A DNA stretch of 60,940 nt. Source: Firmicutes bacterium UBA3941. Its GTDB lineage: Bacteria; Bacillota; Clostridia; Caldicoprobacterales; UBA3941. The notes beneath the pieces were generated by a model that saw only the letters and a program-made list of their open reading frames with translations, was not told the DNA's origin and made no database searches. This document shows positions 19,024 through 28,592 of the stretch, in pieces (position 1 is the first letter of the stretch; the number at the start of each line of letters is the position of its first letter). The stretch spans positions 1 through 60,940 of the forward strand of contig DGDX01000006.1 in NCBI GenBank assembly GCA_002385665.1, given 5' to 3'. Both the position numbers and the translations under genes were made by a program.

Positions 19024-20010
19024 TTAGCCCTCAGCCCTAACATCCTTCCCTTCATCCTCCGCTTTCCTATATTTGTACAGCTGCCTATTATGTAGAACCC
19101 ATACCCTGTCGGAGAACTGCCCCTCTTCAACGGCCTCCAGTTCCTTCTGCATATCATACATCCTGGCATCGATGATATCCAGATAATGCAGTATTTCCCC
19201 CTCCGGTATCATGGGCCTTTTTGGGCTTCCAAACTCCGGTTCATAATGATGGGACAGGAGCATATGCTGGAGCAATATGACTATTTCCGGATCTGCGTCT
19301 ACCTGCCTGCCAATCCTCTCTATGGTCTTTATACCTTGAACTATATGACCCAATAGCATTCCCTCCATGGTATAGCCCGACACGACCCCCAGCTCGTTAG
19401 AGTCCATTTCATTTATCTTCTCCAGATCGTGGAGTATGACCCCTCCATATAGAAGATCCCTGTCCAAATGGGGGTATACCTGGCATACCCTTTCAGCCAG
19501 GGATAGCATGGTGAGTATATGGTATAGGAGGCCGGAGCGAATAGCGTGGTGATTCTTCATGGCGGCGGGGTAATGCATGAGCTTTTCCTTCTTTTCATTT
19601 AGTGCGCAGCTAACGATCTCCTTTATATCCCTGTTACCTATCTTTATAACGTATTGAAGAATCTTACCCAGCATGTCCTCGGGCTTCATCGGGGCGGTTT
19701 GTACAAAATCCTCCGGATTAACGCCATCTTGTGGCCCTATGAGCCTGATCCTGTCCACCCTGAACTGCAGCCTGCCCTGCCATTCAGTTACCATGCCTCT
19801 GACCTTTACCAGGGCACCGACTACAAAATTATCCCCCAGCTCCTTTTTGTATTCCCACCATTTTGCATTCACCTCGCCGGTCTTGTCAGATAGTATAAAA
19901 TCCATATATTCGCTATTGGTAGTAGTCATTCTGACAGTAGCCGATTTTATCATAAAAAAACCCTGGGTTATTTTGCCTACCTCAAAATCCCCTATCCTGG
20001 TATTTTCCAC
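19024..20010 (-). CDS. yhaM: 3'-5' exoribonuclease, YhaM family
   Basis: A 328-residue protein with an N-terminal OB-fold (about residues 10-95, DFILSDKTGEVNAKWWEY) and a C-terminal HD domain: NHHAIRSGLLYHILTM near 155, VILHDLEKINE near 190, and LSHHYEPEFGSPKRP near 255. YhaM removes nucleotides from RNA or DNA 3' ends with metal cofactors. Length and architecture match the B. subtilis protein. It heads the leftward group with the two PHP genes. CACGTGATTATAGGAGGATTATT-type sequence before the start includes AGGAGG. Confidence 0.93.
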   Translation of the reverse strand: MENTRIGDFEVGKITQGFFMIKSATVRMTTTNSEYMDFILSDKTGEVNAKWWEYKKELGDNFVVGALVKVRGMVTEWQGRLQFRVDRIRLIGPQDGVNPEDFVQTAPMKPEDMLGKILQYVIKIGNRDIKEIVSCALNEKKEKLMHYPAAMKNHHAIRSGLLYHILTMLSLAERVCQVYPHLDRDLLYGGVILHDLEKINEMDSNELGVVSGYTMEGMLLGHIVQGIKTIERIGRQVDADPEIVILLQHMLLSHHYEPEFGSPKRPMIPEGEILHYLDIIDARMYDMQKELEAVEEGQFSDRVWVLHNRQLYKYRKAEDEGKDVRAEG

Positions 20011-20151
20011 AATAATCCTCCTATAATCACGTTATCTTAGCTCCAGTTCCCTTTGATTCTGATATAAATAAAGAAAAAGACTTTCACCGGCCTTATTACA
20101 CACCGGTTTATAACCATATAGTATCATTATTAAACTATACAGTAAACACTC

Positions 20152-20640
20152 CTAGCCGTCAGTTCCAAAGATCTTATGCTTATTCTTCTGCAGCACCAGT
20201 AGTAGGGGATAACCCAGGCCATAACAGGCAGCAACCTGACCCAAGGTTACGGTGCCCACAGTCAGCCAATATGGTAGCCCCTCAACAATGTGAAGAACCC
20301 ATCCTATTATCAGGCCATTGACAACTACCGGCGGCAGGGGAACCAGCCAGGATTTCGGCATCTTTCGTGATAGGACAGCAGCTATTAGGGAGGCCAGACT
20401 GCCAAATATGATATCCATAAGATTGCCATTGTATATATTAGCCAGAATGCATCCTACAAAGAGCCCGGGTACAGCCGATGGTGTGAAATATGGTAATACC
20501 GTCAGAGCCTCTGCTACTCTTATCTGAACCTGTCCGTAGCTGATAGGTGCCAGCAGTATGGTTATGGCAGCGTAGATGGCCCCTAAGACGGCAGCCTCCA
20601 CTATAAATCTGGTTTTTCTACTTTTCCATGGGATTTTCAT
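20152..20640 (-). CDS. queT: QueT family transporter (queuosine precursor)
   Basis: A 162-residue hydrophobic ECF-type substrate-binding subunit with about five membrane segments (for example AVLGAIYAAITILLAPISYG and ALTVLPYFTPSAVPGLFVG). The signature GQVQIRVAEALTVLPYF identifies the QueT family, which imports queuosine precursors such as preQ1 with a shared ECF energising module (not in this window). The in-frame ATG at 20640 follows AAAGGATAAAGAATTA. A preQ1-I aptamer lies upstream (20763-20803), supporting both the call and its regulation. Confidence 0.92.
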   Translation of the reverse strand: MKIPWKSRKTRFIVEAAVLGAIYAAITILLAPISYGQVQIRVAEALTVLPYFTPSAVPGLFVGCILANIYNGNLMDIIFGSLASLIAAVLSRKMPKSWLVPLPPVVVNGLIIGWVLHIVEGLPYWLTVGTVTLGQVAACYGLGYPLLLVLQKNKHKIFGTDG

Positions 20641-20679
20641 TAATTCTTTATCCTTTCTATAACAATACACTCTATTATA

Positions 20680-20756
20680 GGACAGGGGGAGATGTTTCAT
20701 CCATCTCCCCCATAAAAATACTACCCCAAAGGCGACACAAGCCACCCATGGGGTAT
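20680..20756 (-). promoter_or_regulatory. Expression platform hairpins of the queT leader
   Basis: On the minus strand TACCCCA and TGGGGTA enclose a weaker inner stem and are followed by TATTTTTAT, an intrinsic-terminator layout. A second hairpin, GGGGGAGATG with CATCTCCCCC, follows. They lie between the preQ1-I aptamer and queT. Confidence 0.6.
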
Positions 20757-20762
20757 CAGTCT

Positions 20763-20803
20763 CCTTAGTTTTGTTTTAAGACAGGATGGTTACGAACTGT
20801 CTT
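20763..20803 (-). ncRNA. preQ1-I riboswitch
   Basis: The minus strand shows the compact class I fold. The P1 stem is AAGACAG/CTGTCTT around the loop TTCGTAACCATC, followed by the A-rich tail TTAAAACAAAACTAAGG, which docks in the P1 groove and forms P2. It starts about seven bases after the ileS stop codon and precedes queT. Class I aptamers normally switch off queuosine genes when preQ1 is present. Confidence 0.85.
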
Positions 20804-20809
20804 ATTTAA

Positions 20810-23800
20810 TTATACTCTTTCTATCCTGATTCCGGTGTCATGGTCGTTTAGGTCAAACCTCTCCATGCTTGGATCCGTTATCCTTTCAATGCTCAGGGCC
20901 AAAGTCTCGTTATTGATGTAGTCCTCATAGAGGTTAACGGCGTTTGCAATTTCGTCGTCCCCATCAAAGTATATGCGGATATTATCCGTTACCTCGTAGT
21001 CATTATTTTTTCTCATCTGTTGGACTTTGGAAATAAATTCCCTTGCATAGCCCTCATCCCTCAGATCGGGGGTAATAGCAGTATCCAGGATGACAAAGAG
21101 GTTATTCTCCATGACCACGTTAAACCCTTCCTTAGCGGCGATGGTAATCAAGACGTTATCGCTGTTTATCTCAAAGGGTTCCCCATTGAGGTCAAGGGTA
21201 TAGCTCTTCCCCTCCTCAAGCATGGGTGCAACCACTGCGGTATCCAATTGGGATAGGGCTTTTTGGAAATCCCTGATCTTAGAACCCAATACCGGTCCCA
21301 GCACCCTGAAATTGGGCTTTATGGTGAAGTCCATATATTCATTCAGGTTATCGGCAAACACCACTTCCTTGATGTTCAGTTCCTCCTTGATTAGAGGCAC
21401 CAGATCCGAGATCAGATCCTGATACTTGCCGTCGATATAGATCTCCTTAAGGGGCTGACGTACCTTGATCCGAGCTGATTCCCTGGCAGAACGGCCCAAG
21501 GTAACCAGACTTCTTACCAGGTCCATCCTTTCTTCTACCCTTTCGTCTATAAGCTCCATATTCACCTTAGGGAAGTAGCTGAGGTGAACGGATAGCTCTC
21601 CGGTTAGGTTGGTATATATCTCTTCGGATATAAAGGGGGCAAAGGGGGCTATCATCTGGGAGAGCCCAACCAATATCTCATAGGTGGTGTTGTATACAGC
21701 CTTCTTATCCTCGGTCAGTTCGGATTCCCAGAATCTTCTCCTGGATCGACGGATATACCAGTTGGACAGATCCTCGTTGGCAAATTCCTGGATCCTCCTC
21801 ACAGCCCTGGTAAGGTCATAGGCATCCATATCCTCTTCCAAGCCCTTTTTCAGCTTGTTGTACTTGGACAGGATCCATCTGTCCAGTTCCGCCCTGGCCT
21901 TATAATCCACAAAGAAATTCCTGGGGTCCAGCTTATCGGTATTGGCATATAGGGTAAAGAAATTGTAGACATTCCTAATGGTTACAAAGAACTTGCTGAC
22001 AACCTCCTTAAGCCCGTCAATATCAAAGCGGGTGGGGACCCAGACCGGCGAAACATACAGTAGGTACCAGCGCAGAGCATCGGCACCGTATTCATCGAAC
22101 AGCTCAAAAGGATCAACGACAATACCCCTGGATTTGGACATCTTCTTGCCTTCCTTATCCAGGATCAGATCGTTAACCAGGACCCTCTTATAGGGAGATA
22201 CTCCTTTAACAAAGGTTGAGATTGCAAGGAGTGAATAGAACCAACCTCTGGTTTGGTCTATACCCTCGCATATAAAGTCTGCCGGGAATAGTTCATGGAA
22301 ATTTTCCTTATTTTCGAAGGGGTAATGATGCTGGGCAAAGGGCATGGCCCCACTGTCAAACCAGCAGTCGATTACATCCTTCACCCTGGTCATGGTACCT
22401 CCACACTTTGGACATTCCAAATGAACATCGTCCACATAGGGCCTATGCAGCTCAATGCTTTCATCTATATCCTCTATAGCCCGCTCCACCAATTCCTTGC
22501 GGGAACCGATACTCTCATCATAGCCGCAGTCGCATCTCCAGATATTGAGGGGGGTTCCCCAATACCTGGTCCGGGATATGGCCCAGTCGTTGAGGTTTTC
22601 CAACCAGTTTCCAAATCTCTTTTCACCTACATAATCAGGGTACCAAGCTACGCTATTATTGTTTTCGATCAGCTTGTCCTTAAGCCTGGTCATTTCGATA
22701 TACCAACTGGGCTTTGCATAGTACAGTAGCGGGGTTTGACATCTCCAACAATGGGGGTAGTTATGCTCCACCCTCTGTTTTCTAAAGAGCTTGCCTTCCT
22801 CGGCCAGCCACCTGATAATGGCCGGATCCGCATCCATGACAAATTCCCCTTTCCAGGGGGTTTCTACAAAGGTACCCTCTTCATTAACGGGCTGGAGTAC
22901 CGGTAAGTCATACCTTTGACCTGTATTATAGTCATCCTCACCGAAGGCCGGAGCAGTATGGACTATTCCCGTACCGTCCTCCACGGTTACGTAATCTGCC
23001 AGAGTTACGAAAAAGGCCTTCTTTCCCTCCGGGACGTGGACAAAGGGCATTAGCTGCTCATATTCCATATACTCTAAATCCTTACCCTTTATCTCCTCTA
23101 TAACCTGATAATCCTCTCCCACTACCTGATCGGCCAGGTTCTTTTCTACATAACAGACCTCTTCACCAACCTTGATCTTTAAATAGGTCTCCTCGGGATT
23201 CACAGTCAGAGCGACATTGGATGCCAGGGTCCAGGGGGTAGTGGTCCATACCAGGAAGTATTCGTCTGCGCCCTTTCTCTTAAACTTTACATAAACCGTA
23301 TCGGTTTTTATTTCCTTGTAGCCCTGGGCAACTTCATGGGATGCCAGACCCGTACCACAGCGGGGGCAATAGGGCAGGATCTTATGCCCTTCATAGATGT
23401 ATCCCTCTTTAAAGAACTTATCCAGTATCCACCAGACGGTCTCTATATAGTCGTTTTCCAAGGTGATGTAGGGATTATCCAGGTCGATCTCATAGCCCAT
23501 CCTCCTGGTCATCTCACGCCATTGCTTTTCATAGGCAAATACGGATTCCCGACATTTTTTATTGAATTTGTCTATACCGTATTCCTCTATTTCCTGCTTA
23601 TTCTTTAGCCCCAACTGCTTTTCCACTTCAATCTCTACGGGCAGTCCATGGGTATCCCATCCGGCCTTTCTCTTAACCTGGTATCCGGTCATGGTCTTAT
23701 ATCTGCACACCGTATCCTTGATAGTTCTGGATATAACATGGTGGATGCCGGGGTTACCGTTAGCCGTAGGAGGGCCTTCATAGAATAAGAAGGATTCCTT

Positions 23801-23914
23801 CCCTTCCCGGCTGTCTATGCTCTTTTGTAGTATATCGATTTCCTCCCATTTCTCCGCAATCCTCTTTTCATTCTCATTGACGGGAAGATTGGTTAGGGGT
23901 TTAAATAATTCCAT
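20810..23914 (-). CDS. ileS: Isoleucine--tRNA ligase, type 2, with GXHH signature
   Basis: A 1034-residue class I synthetase. It has GPPTANGNPGIHH at residues 47-59, the CP1 editing domain with GWDTHGLPVE before it, WTTTPWTL, the zinc-binding cysteines CPRCG and CPKCGG, and KMSKS near residue 590. Length and C-terminal region are of the eukaryote-like type 2 enzyme, which is intrinsically less sensitive to mupirocin. The usual HXGH signature here reads G-I-H-H (56-59). AAAGGAAGTTCAAAG precedes ATG 23914; an upstream in-frame start lacks a site. Expression is under a T-box leader (23955-24245). Confidence 0.97.
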   Translation of the reverse strand: MELFKPLTNLPVNENEKRIAEKWEEIDILQKSIDSREGKESFLFYEGPPTANGNPGIHHVISRTIKDTVCRYKTMTGYQVKRKAGWDTHGLPVEIEVEKQLGLKNKQEIEEYGIDKFNKKCRESVFAYEKQWREMTRRMGYEIDLDNPYITLENDYIETVWWILDKFFKEGYIYEGHKILPYCPRCGTGLASHEVAQGYKEIKTDTVYVKFKRKGADEYFLVWTTTPWTLASNVALTVNPEETYLKIKVGEEVCYVEKNLADQVVGEDYQVIEEIKGKDLEYMEYEQLMPFVHVPEGKKAFFVTLADYVTVEDGTGIVHTAPAFGEDDYNTGQRYDLPVLQPVNEEGTFVETPWKGEFVMDADPAIIRWLAEEGKLFRKQRVEHNYPHCWRCQTPLLYYAKPSWYIEMTRLKDKLIENNNSVAWYPDYVGEKRFGNWLENLNDWAISRTRYWGTPLNIWRCDCGYDESIGSRKELVERAIEDIDESIELHRPYVDDVHLECPKCGGTMTRVKDVIDCWFDSGAMPFAQHHYPFENKENFHELFPADFICEGIDQTRGWFYSLLAISTFVKGVSPYKRVLVNDLILDKEGKKMSKSRGIVVDPFELFDEYGADALRWYLLYVSPVWVPTRFDIDGLKEVVSKFFVTIRNVYNFFTLYANTDKLDPRNFFVDYKARAELDRWILSKYNKLKKGLEEDMDAYDLTRAVRRIQEFANEDLSNWYIRRSRRRFWESELTEDKKAVYNTTYEILVGLSQMIAPFAPFISEEIYTNLTGELSVHLSYFPKVNMELIDERVEERMDLVRSLVTLGRSARESARIKVRQPLKEIYIDGKYQDLISDLVPLIKEELNIKEVVFADNLNEYMDFTIKPNFRVLGPVLGSKIRDFQKALSQLDTAVVAPMLEEGKSYTLDLNGEPFEINSDNVLITIAAKEGFNVVMENNLFVILDTAITPDLRDEGYAREFISKVQQMRKNNDYEVTDNIRIYFDGDDEIANAVNLYEDYINNETLALSIERITDPSMERFDLNDHDTGIRIERV

Positions 23915-23954
23915 CTTTGAACTTCCTTTCTTCGACTCAATCTCTATAGTAAAC

Positions 23955-24245
23955 AAAAATCCCCGAGTTAAATACTCAGGGACGACTATGCCGTGTTACC
24001 ACCCAGCTTATAGGCACAGAAGTGCCTATCGCTCGTTTCTGTATAACGCTCATCGCGGGGTACCTTACTTATAGTTCATCAAAACGCTTTCGGGTACCAA
24101 ACTCCCGGGTGATCTTCGTAAAGGCTTTTGTGACAGTCTTTCACCATATGACCGCCTCTCTGAAAACAAAATATCCTCACTACTGTCCCGTTCATAGTCT
24201 GTCTCTGTAATTCAGTAGAATAACTGTAGCAATTGTAATAGCAAC
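23955..24245 (-). promoter_or_regulatory. T-box riboswitch for ileS
   Basis: On the minus strand the leader carries the T-box element GGGTGGTAACACGGC (23990-24004). A terminator follows: TCCCTGAGT with ACTCGGGGA (23960-23982) and a T run at 23955-23959. A likely specifier ATC (24111-24113) is followed by a purine, in the context GAAGATCACC, which fits isoleucine. Uncharged tRNA-Ile should stabilise the antiterminator and turn ileS on. Confidence 0.92.
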
Positions 24246-24289
24246 TGCATAATAACCGTTATAATTTTTAAAAATGTCGATTATTCTTA

Positions 24290-24318
24290 ATAATACTTAA
24301 AATCGATGGTTTTGTCAA
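24290..24318 (-). promoter_or_regulatory. Sigma-A promoter for the T-box/ileS transcript
   Basis: Minus-strand TTGACA (24313-24318) and TATTAT (24290-24295) with a 17-base spacer, just upstream of the T-box leader. Confidence 0.85.
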
Positions 24319-24340
24319 GGAAAAAATTTTCCTCCCCTTA

Positions 24341-25252
24341 TCAGGTCAGTATCATAATAAGGGGTATGGTAACGATGGACAGGATAGTGGACAGGGCCAC
24401 ACATCTGGAAGCCAAGACGGAATTGGCACCATATCTTTCGGCAAATATTACGGTGTTGGCGGCAGCGGGCATGGCGGTCAGCACCACACAGATCCTGAGC
24501 AGATCCCTGTCCACCCCTATTGGTTTTAGCATCACAATGGTCAATAAAGGGATAATTAATAGCCTTAGCAGGGAGCCGTAATAAACATCCCATCCAATAA
24601 ATATCTTCTTTAAATCGGTATCCGCCAGTAGTGCTCCAATAATAAGCATGGACAGGGGCGCAGTCATGCTTCCTACCATATCCAGTGTCTGAACGATGGG
24701 TTTTGGCAGTTCCAGGGAGAATAGAAAAACAGCCATACCTATTGCCACCGAAAACATTCCGGGATTTAAAAAGGCTTTTTTGATGGATGCCGACTTCCGA
24801 TCAGAGCTAAAGAGCATCACCCCATAGGTCCAGACGAAGATATGGAATACGACATTGTATATGGAAGCATAAAAGACTCCCATCCTCCCGTATAAGCTCT
24901 CCGCCACCGGAAACCCCATAAAACCGCAGTTGGAAAAGACAATTATGAACCTTAATACCTTCTCCTTATCCAGAGGAAATTTCACAAAAAGGTATCTGCC
25001 CAATATGGCAGTAAAACCGTGAATTGCAAAGGAAAAAGCAAAGACTATACCGGCGTTTATCAGCATATCCGGCGAAAACTTGAAGTTAAAGGATAGCACC
25101 ACTAAAAATGGTGATGTAATGTACAACAGCAGTTCGGACAACCGTTTCCTGACCTCTTCGTTGATTATCCCCCTTTTAGCAGCTATCATACCCACTATCA
25201 TAATTAGAAATAGGACCATTACCTGCTCAATTACTGGATTGTCACCCAATTT
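24341..25252 (-). CDS. AEC family (auxin efflux carrier-type) permease
   Basis: A membrane protein of about 303 residues with roughly ten hydrophobic segments. It has the AEC family features SNCGFMGFPVAESLYG near the middle and AMPAAANTVIFAERYG near the C-terminus. Bacterial members export or import organic acids such as malate, or other small anions; the substrate here is unknown. The start is uncertain. TTG 25252 has GGGGGATGG upstream, and an in-frame TTG lies at 25285. It is transcribed toward, and ends close to, the ileS promoter without a clear terminator. Confidence 0.88.
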   Translation of the reverse strand, partial: KLGDNPVIEQVMVLFLIMIVGMIAAKRGIINEEVRKRLSELLLYITSPFLVVLSFNFKFSPDMLINAGIVFAFSFAIHGFTAILGRYLFVKFPLDKEKVLRFIIVFSNCGFMGFPVAESLYGRMGVFYASIYNVVFHIFVWTYGVMLFSSDRKSASIKKAFLNPGMFSVAIGMAVFLFSLELPKPIVQTLDMVGSMTAPLSMLIIGALLADTDLKKIFIGWDVYYGSLLRLLIIPLLTIVMLKPIGVDRDLLRICVVLTAMPAAANTVIFAERYGANSVLASRCVALSTILSIVTIPLIMILT

Positions 25253-25321
25253 CCATCCCCCAAAATAGGCCTTACCATTCAACAAGCCAATATTTTACAA
25301 AATCAGTACCAAAAAAACATC

Positions 25322-25333
25322 CAATAGCCATTA
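25322..25333 (-). repeat. Partial copy of the dispersed repeat
   Basis: TAATGGCTATTG on the minus strand equals 12 bases of the repeat core seen at 2531, 26966 and 50643. It lies in the short intergenic space after asnS. It may be a remnant or chance. Confidence 0.3.
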
Positions 25334-25382
25334 TACCATAGGATTCCTAGTCCTTATAGTCCAAATCCCGACCTTTTACTGC

Positions 25383-26774
25383 CTAAAATTCAGCTGACCC
25401 TACAGTCCTGGGGAAAGGGATGACATCGCGGATGTTGCTCATACCGGTCATATACATGATAGCCCTTTCAAACCCCAGCCCATAGCCGGCATGCTTTGTA
25501 CCACCGTACCTCCTAAGGTCTAAATACCACCAATAGTCTTCCCTGTTCATGCCCATTTCGGCTATGCGCTTTTCTAAAAGATCAAGTCGCTCCTCTCTTT
25601 GGCTGCCGCCGATGATTTCCCCAACGCCGGGTACCAACAGATCCATGGCAGCCACCGTCTTCCCATCGTCGTTCAGCCTCATATAAAAAGCCTTTATATC
25701 CTTTGGATAATCCGTTACAAAGACAGGCTTCTTAAATACCTTTTCCGTCAAATATCTCTCATGCTCCGTCTGGAGATCGCATCCCCATTCAACAGGAAAT
25801 GCAAATTCCACACCGGATTTCTTCAGAATATCCATGGCTTCGGTATAGGTGATCCTTTCAAAGTCCGAATTCACTATCAGGTTAAGCCTGTCCAAGAGCC
25901 CCTTTTCAATAAACCTGTTGAAAAATTCCATCTCCTCGGGAGCATGCTCCAATACATAGGATATTATATACTTTAGCATTTCCTCCGCCAGGGCCATATT
26001 ATCCTCCAGGTCCGCAAAAGCGACCTCCGGCTCCAGCATCCAGAATTCTGCGGCATGCCTTGCTGTATTGGAATTCTCTGCCCTAAAGGTCGGGCCAAAG
26101 GTGTAGATCTTTCTGAAGGCATGGGCATAGGCCTCCCCCTCCAGCTGGCCGCTAACTGTAAGGCTTACTTCCTTCCCGAAAAAGTCCTGGGAATAGTCCA
26201 CCTTCCCGGATTCATCAAGGGGTAAATTATTGAGGTCCAGGGTTGTCAGCTTAAACATCTCCCCTGCCCCTTCTGCATCGCTTCCGGTGATGATGGGGGT
26301 GTGAACATAGACGAAATCCCTATCATTGAAGAACTTATGGATGGCATATGCTGCAAGGGATCGTACCCTAAATACCGCTGAAAAGGTATTGCTTCTGGGC
26401 CTTAGGTGAGCAATCTCCCTCAAAAACTCCAGGGAATGGCGCTTCTTTTGGAGGGGATAGTCAGGTGTCGAGCTCCCCACCAACTCTACCCTTTCCGCCT
26501 TCACCTCAAAGGGCTGTTTGGCTTCTGGAGTTAAGACGAGTTTACCGGTCACTTGAATTGCAGACCCCACGTTAAATCTGGATATCTCCTTAAAGTTGTC
26601 CAGATTATCCTCATATACAATCTGAATGTTCTTGAAAAACGTACCGTCGTTGAGCTCTATAAACCCGAAGCTTTTAGATGCCCTAACGGTCCTGACCCAA
26701 CCGGCCAAAGTGATGATTTGATCCTTGTAGCTTTCAGGATCCCCATATATACTCTTTACCAATGTCATGGACAT
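25383..26774 (-). CDS. asnS: Asparagine--tRNA ligase
   Basis: A 463-residue class IIb synthetase. It has an N-terminal OB-fold anticodon-binding domain (residues 1-105, with [20 protein letters not shown]), motif 2 around [20 protein letters not shown] near 225, and motif 3 [16 protein letters not shown] near 435. The AsnRS-type residues in [11 protein letters not shown] distinguish it from AspRS. AGGGAGGTAATTGA precedes the ATG. The 266-base upstream gap shows no T-box core. Confidence 0.97.
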   Translation of the reverse strand: MSMTLVKSIYGDPESYKDQIITLAGWVRTVRASKSFGFIELNDGTFFKNIQIVYEDNLDNFKEISRFNVGSAIQVTGKLVLTPEAKQPFEVKAERVELVGSSTPDYPLQKKRHSLEFLREIAHLRPRSNTFSAVFRVRSLAAYAIHKFFNDRDFVYVHTPIITGSDAEGAGEMFKLTTLDLNNLPLDESGKVDYSQDFFGKEVSLTVSGQLEGEAYAHAFRKIYTFGPTFRAENSNTARHAAEFWMLEPEVAFADLEDNMALAEEMLKYIISYVLEHAPEEMEFFNRFIEKGLLDRLNLIVNSDFERITYTEAMDILKKSGVEFAFPVEWGCDLQTEHERYLTEKVFKKPVFVTDYPKDIKAFYMRLNDDGKTVAAMDLLVPGVGEIIGGSQREERLDLLEKRIAEMGMNREDYWWYLDLRRYGGTKHAGYGLGFERAIMYMTGMSNIRDVIPFPRTVGSAEF

Positions 26775-26965
26775 TCAATTACCTCCCTATCGATATTACA
26801 TCTACAAATCCATCCCTGGCACAGGATTGACCCTGACCCTGTTGCATTTGCTCAATTATATGACGCCGAGAACAGACCTTTTGATTGGTTAAAATACATT
26901 ATGAAAAAACCGGTTCCTTGCAAAAATCGAAATACTTAAACAGTAAGATAATCTCTTGTGCTGGT

Positions 26966-26999
26966 TCAATAGCCATTACCGACATATGTTTGACTGGCA
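26966..26999 (-). repeat. Dispersed intergenic repeat, copy B
   Basis: Minus-strand sequence TGCCAGTCAAACATATGTCG continuing GTAATGGCTATTGA. It differs from the 50643 copy at three of 34 positions. It sits about 40 bases after the ddh stop codon. Flanking TGTGCTGG and CTGGCACAG make a short imperfect inverted repeat around it. Confidence 0.7.
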
Positions 27000-27040
27000 C
27001 AGCGCGTTAAGATATGGACTATATGCAATGGAGAGCCCAA

Positions 27041-28033
27041 TCATAACAGTTCTTTTCTTAATTGTTCATTGGATTTCATGGACAGATAGGCCGGCGGTAC
27101 ATCCAATACCGTTTTAGCCCCGACCTGGCCTTCCAGGACCATCCTATACACTGCCCTGGCATAAGCGGTTAACACGCTGCCGGTGAATTCAGGATTGCTC
27201 CCCAAATCCAGAGAAAATTCAACGATCTGATCATGCTTATGATGATGGCCGGTCTCCCCGCTTCGGATGACAATACCCCCATGGGGCATTCCCGCATGGT
27301 TGGCCTTAAGCTCTTCTTCCTCTATAAATATGACTTCTGTATCATAGTCTTTGAAATAATTGGGCATGGTCTTTATTTGATTTTCTATACTTTCCCTGTC
27401 CGCCCCCTCCTTGGCTACCACATAGCACTGTCTAAGGTGCCTTTCCCTGGGGGTGAGTATGGGATTTTCCCCTCTCCTTACTCTATCCAAGGCCTCTTCC
27501 ACAGGAATAGTATATTGGACTGCATTCTTCACTCCGGGTACCCGTCTTATGGCATCGGAATGGCCCTGGCTTACACCCCTCCCCCAGAAGGTATAGGTGT
27601 TTCCCCTTGGCAGGACAGCCTCCTGGAGCAGACGGTTGACAGAAAAAAGCCCCGGATCCCATCCCACTGAAATCATGCTTACCTTGGATGCCCTTTTGGA
27701 GGCCTCATCCATTTTTGCAAAGTACTCCGGGATTTTTCCATGGTTGTCATAGCTGTCCACCGTATTGAACATCCCCGCAAGGTAGGGGCCTTGTTCGGGT
27801 AAATCCGTTGCCGAGCCACCGCAGAGGATCATTATATCAATCTTGTCTACATAGGATTCCACTTCTGAGATATGTACAGGTTCTGCATGAGAGATTTCCA
27901 GGATCACATCCTCCGGATTGCGCCTTGTAAAAACTGCAACTAGTTCCATGTCAGGGTTATGGCTAATGGCTGCTTCCACACCTTTTCCCAGGTTGCCATA
28001 GCCAACAATCCCGATTCTTATACTCTGATTCAT
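27041..28033 (-). CDS. ddh: Meso-diaminopimelate D-dehydrogenase
   Basis: A 330-residue NADPH-dependent enzyme that makes meso-diaminopimelate directly from tetrahydrodipicolinate and ammonia (lysine and peptidoglycan pathway). The N-terminal Rossmann motif is GIVGYGNLGKGVEAA. The substrate-binding segments ISVGWDPGLFSVNRL and FWGRGVSQGHSDAIRRVPGV are characteristic of DAPDH, and PHGGIVIRSG lies near residue 260. Length is normal. It probably forms a transcript with the upstream 145-residue gene 59 bases away. Confidence 0.96.
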   Translation of the reverse strand: MNQSIRIGIVGYGNLGKGVEAAISHNPDMELVAVFTRRNPEDVILEISHAEPVHISEVESYVDKIDIMILCGGSATDLPEQGPYLAGMFNTVDSYDNHGKIPEYFAKMDEASKRASKVSMISVGWDPGLFSVNRLLQEAVLPRGNTYTFWGRGVSQGHSDAIRRVPGVKNAVQYTIPVEEALDRVRRGENPILTPRERHLRQCYVVAKEGADRESIENQIKTMPNYFKDYDTEVIFIEEEELKANHAGMPHGGIVIRSGETGHHHKHDQIVEFSLDLGSNPEFTGSVLTAYARAVYRMVLEGQVGAKTVLDVPPAYLSMKSNEQLRKELL

Positions 28034-28092
28034 TCCATCTTACCCCCTAATTGACCAGACAATGGGGCCCCCGCCGGTTAGGCGGGAGCTTC

Positions 28093-28530
28093 CTAGTCCA
28101 AAAATTCCAGCTGTTCCTTCCTATGGGCCTGTTTTTCCCTGGTATTATCCAGGGTTTCTTTGTCCATACGCGAAGCATTGTTTTCCAGGTACCCGTCAGT
28201 ATATTCCAGGTTCCTCTTTAGGTTCTCTCTTTCGTCAACTTCCTCATGCTTCCCGTAAGCGATTATATTCTTTAGGTTCTCCATTCTGTTTTCCCGTTCC
28301 TCTTGTATCTTTAAGGCATGCCTCAGGTTATCAGGATCGGATATATCAGAATGCTCCTCCAGGTGCCTTTGAGTGCGAACATAACGATTATTGATATCCA
28401 ACAATTCCTCTATTCGACGTTCATTGGCCAGCTTGAGTTCATCCTTGCTGTCAATACCCTTGATTTCCTTTTGATTCCGGTCCACAGAATTCCTCCCTTC
28501 ATCATACAATCGATTATTATTTTCCCCCAT
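28093..28530 (-). CDS. Uncharacterised hydrophilic coiled-coil protein
   Basis: I do not recognise this family. The 145 residues are almost entirely charged or polar (many Glu, Arg, Lys, Asn) with no membrane segment, and the repeated pattern predicts long helices. Segments such as EERENRMENLKNIIAYGK and DKETLDNTREKQAHRKEQLE suggest a coiled coil. It resembles small spore or cytoplasmic structural proteins of Clostridia in composition only. It lies between the HD gene and ddh, in the same orientation. Confidence 0.65.
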   Translation of the reverse strand: MGENNNRLYDEGRNSVDRNQKEIKGIDSKDELKLANERRIEELLDINNRYVRTQRHLEEHSDISDPDNLRHALKIQEERENRMENLKNIIAYGKHEEVDERENLKRNLEYTDGYLENNASRMDKETLDNTREKQAHRKEQLEFLD

Positions 28531-28592
28531 AATTCGATTTATATTTTAGCGAAGAATCCCATGGAAGCCCTGTAGAAAAATTTCAAAAAATC

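Noticed and set aside
26800..26939. Plus-strand open frame with protein-like residues before asnS
   Set aside because: No start signal, no recognisable domain, and it lies in the asnS leader. Kept as chance or an unidentifiable fragment.
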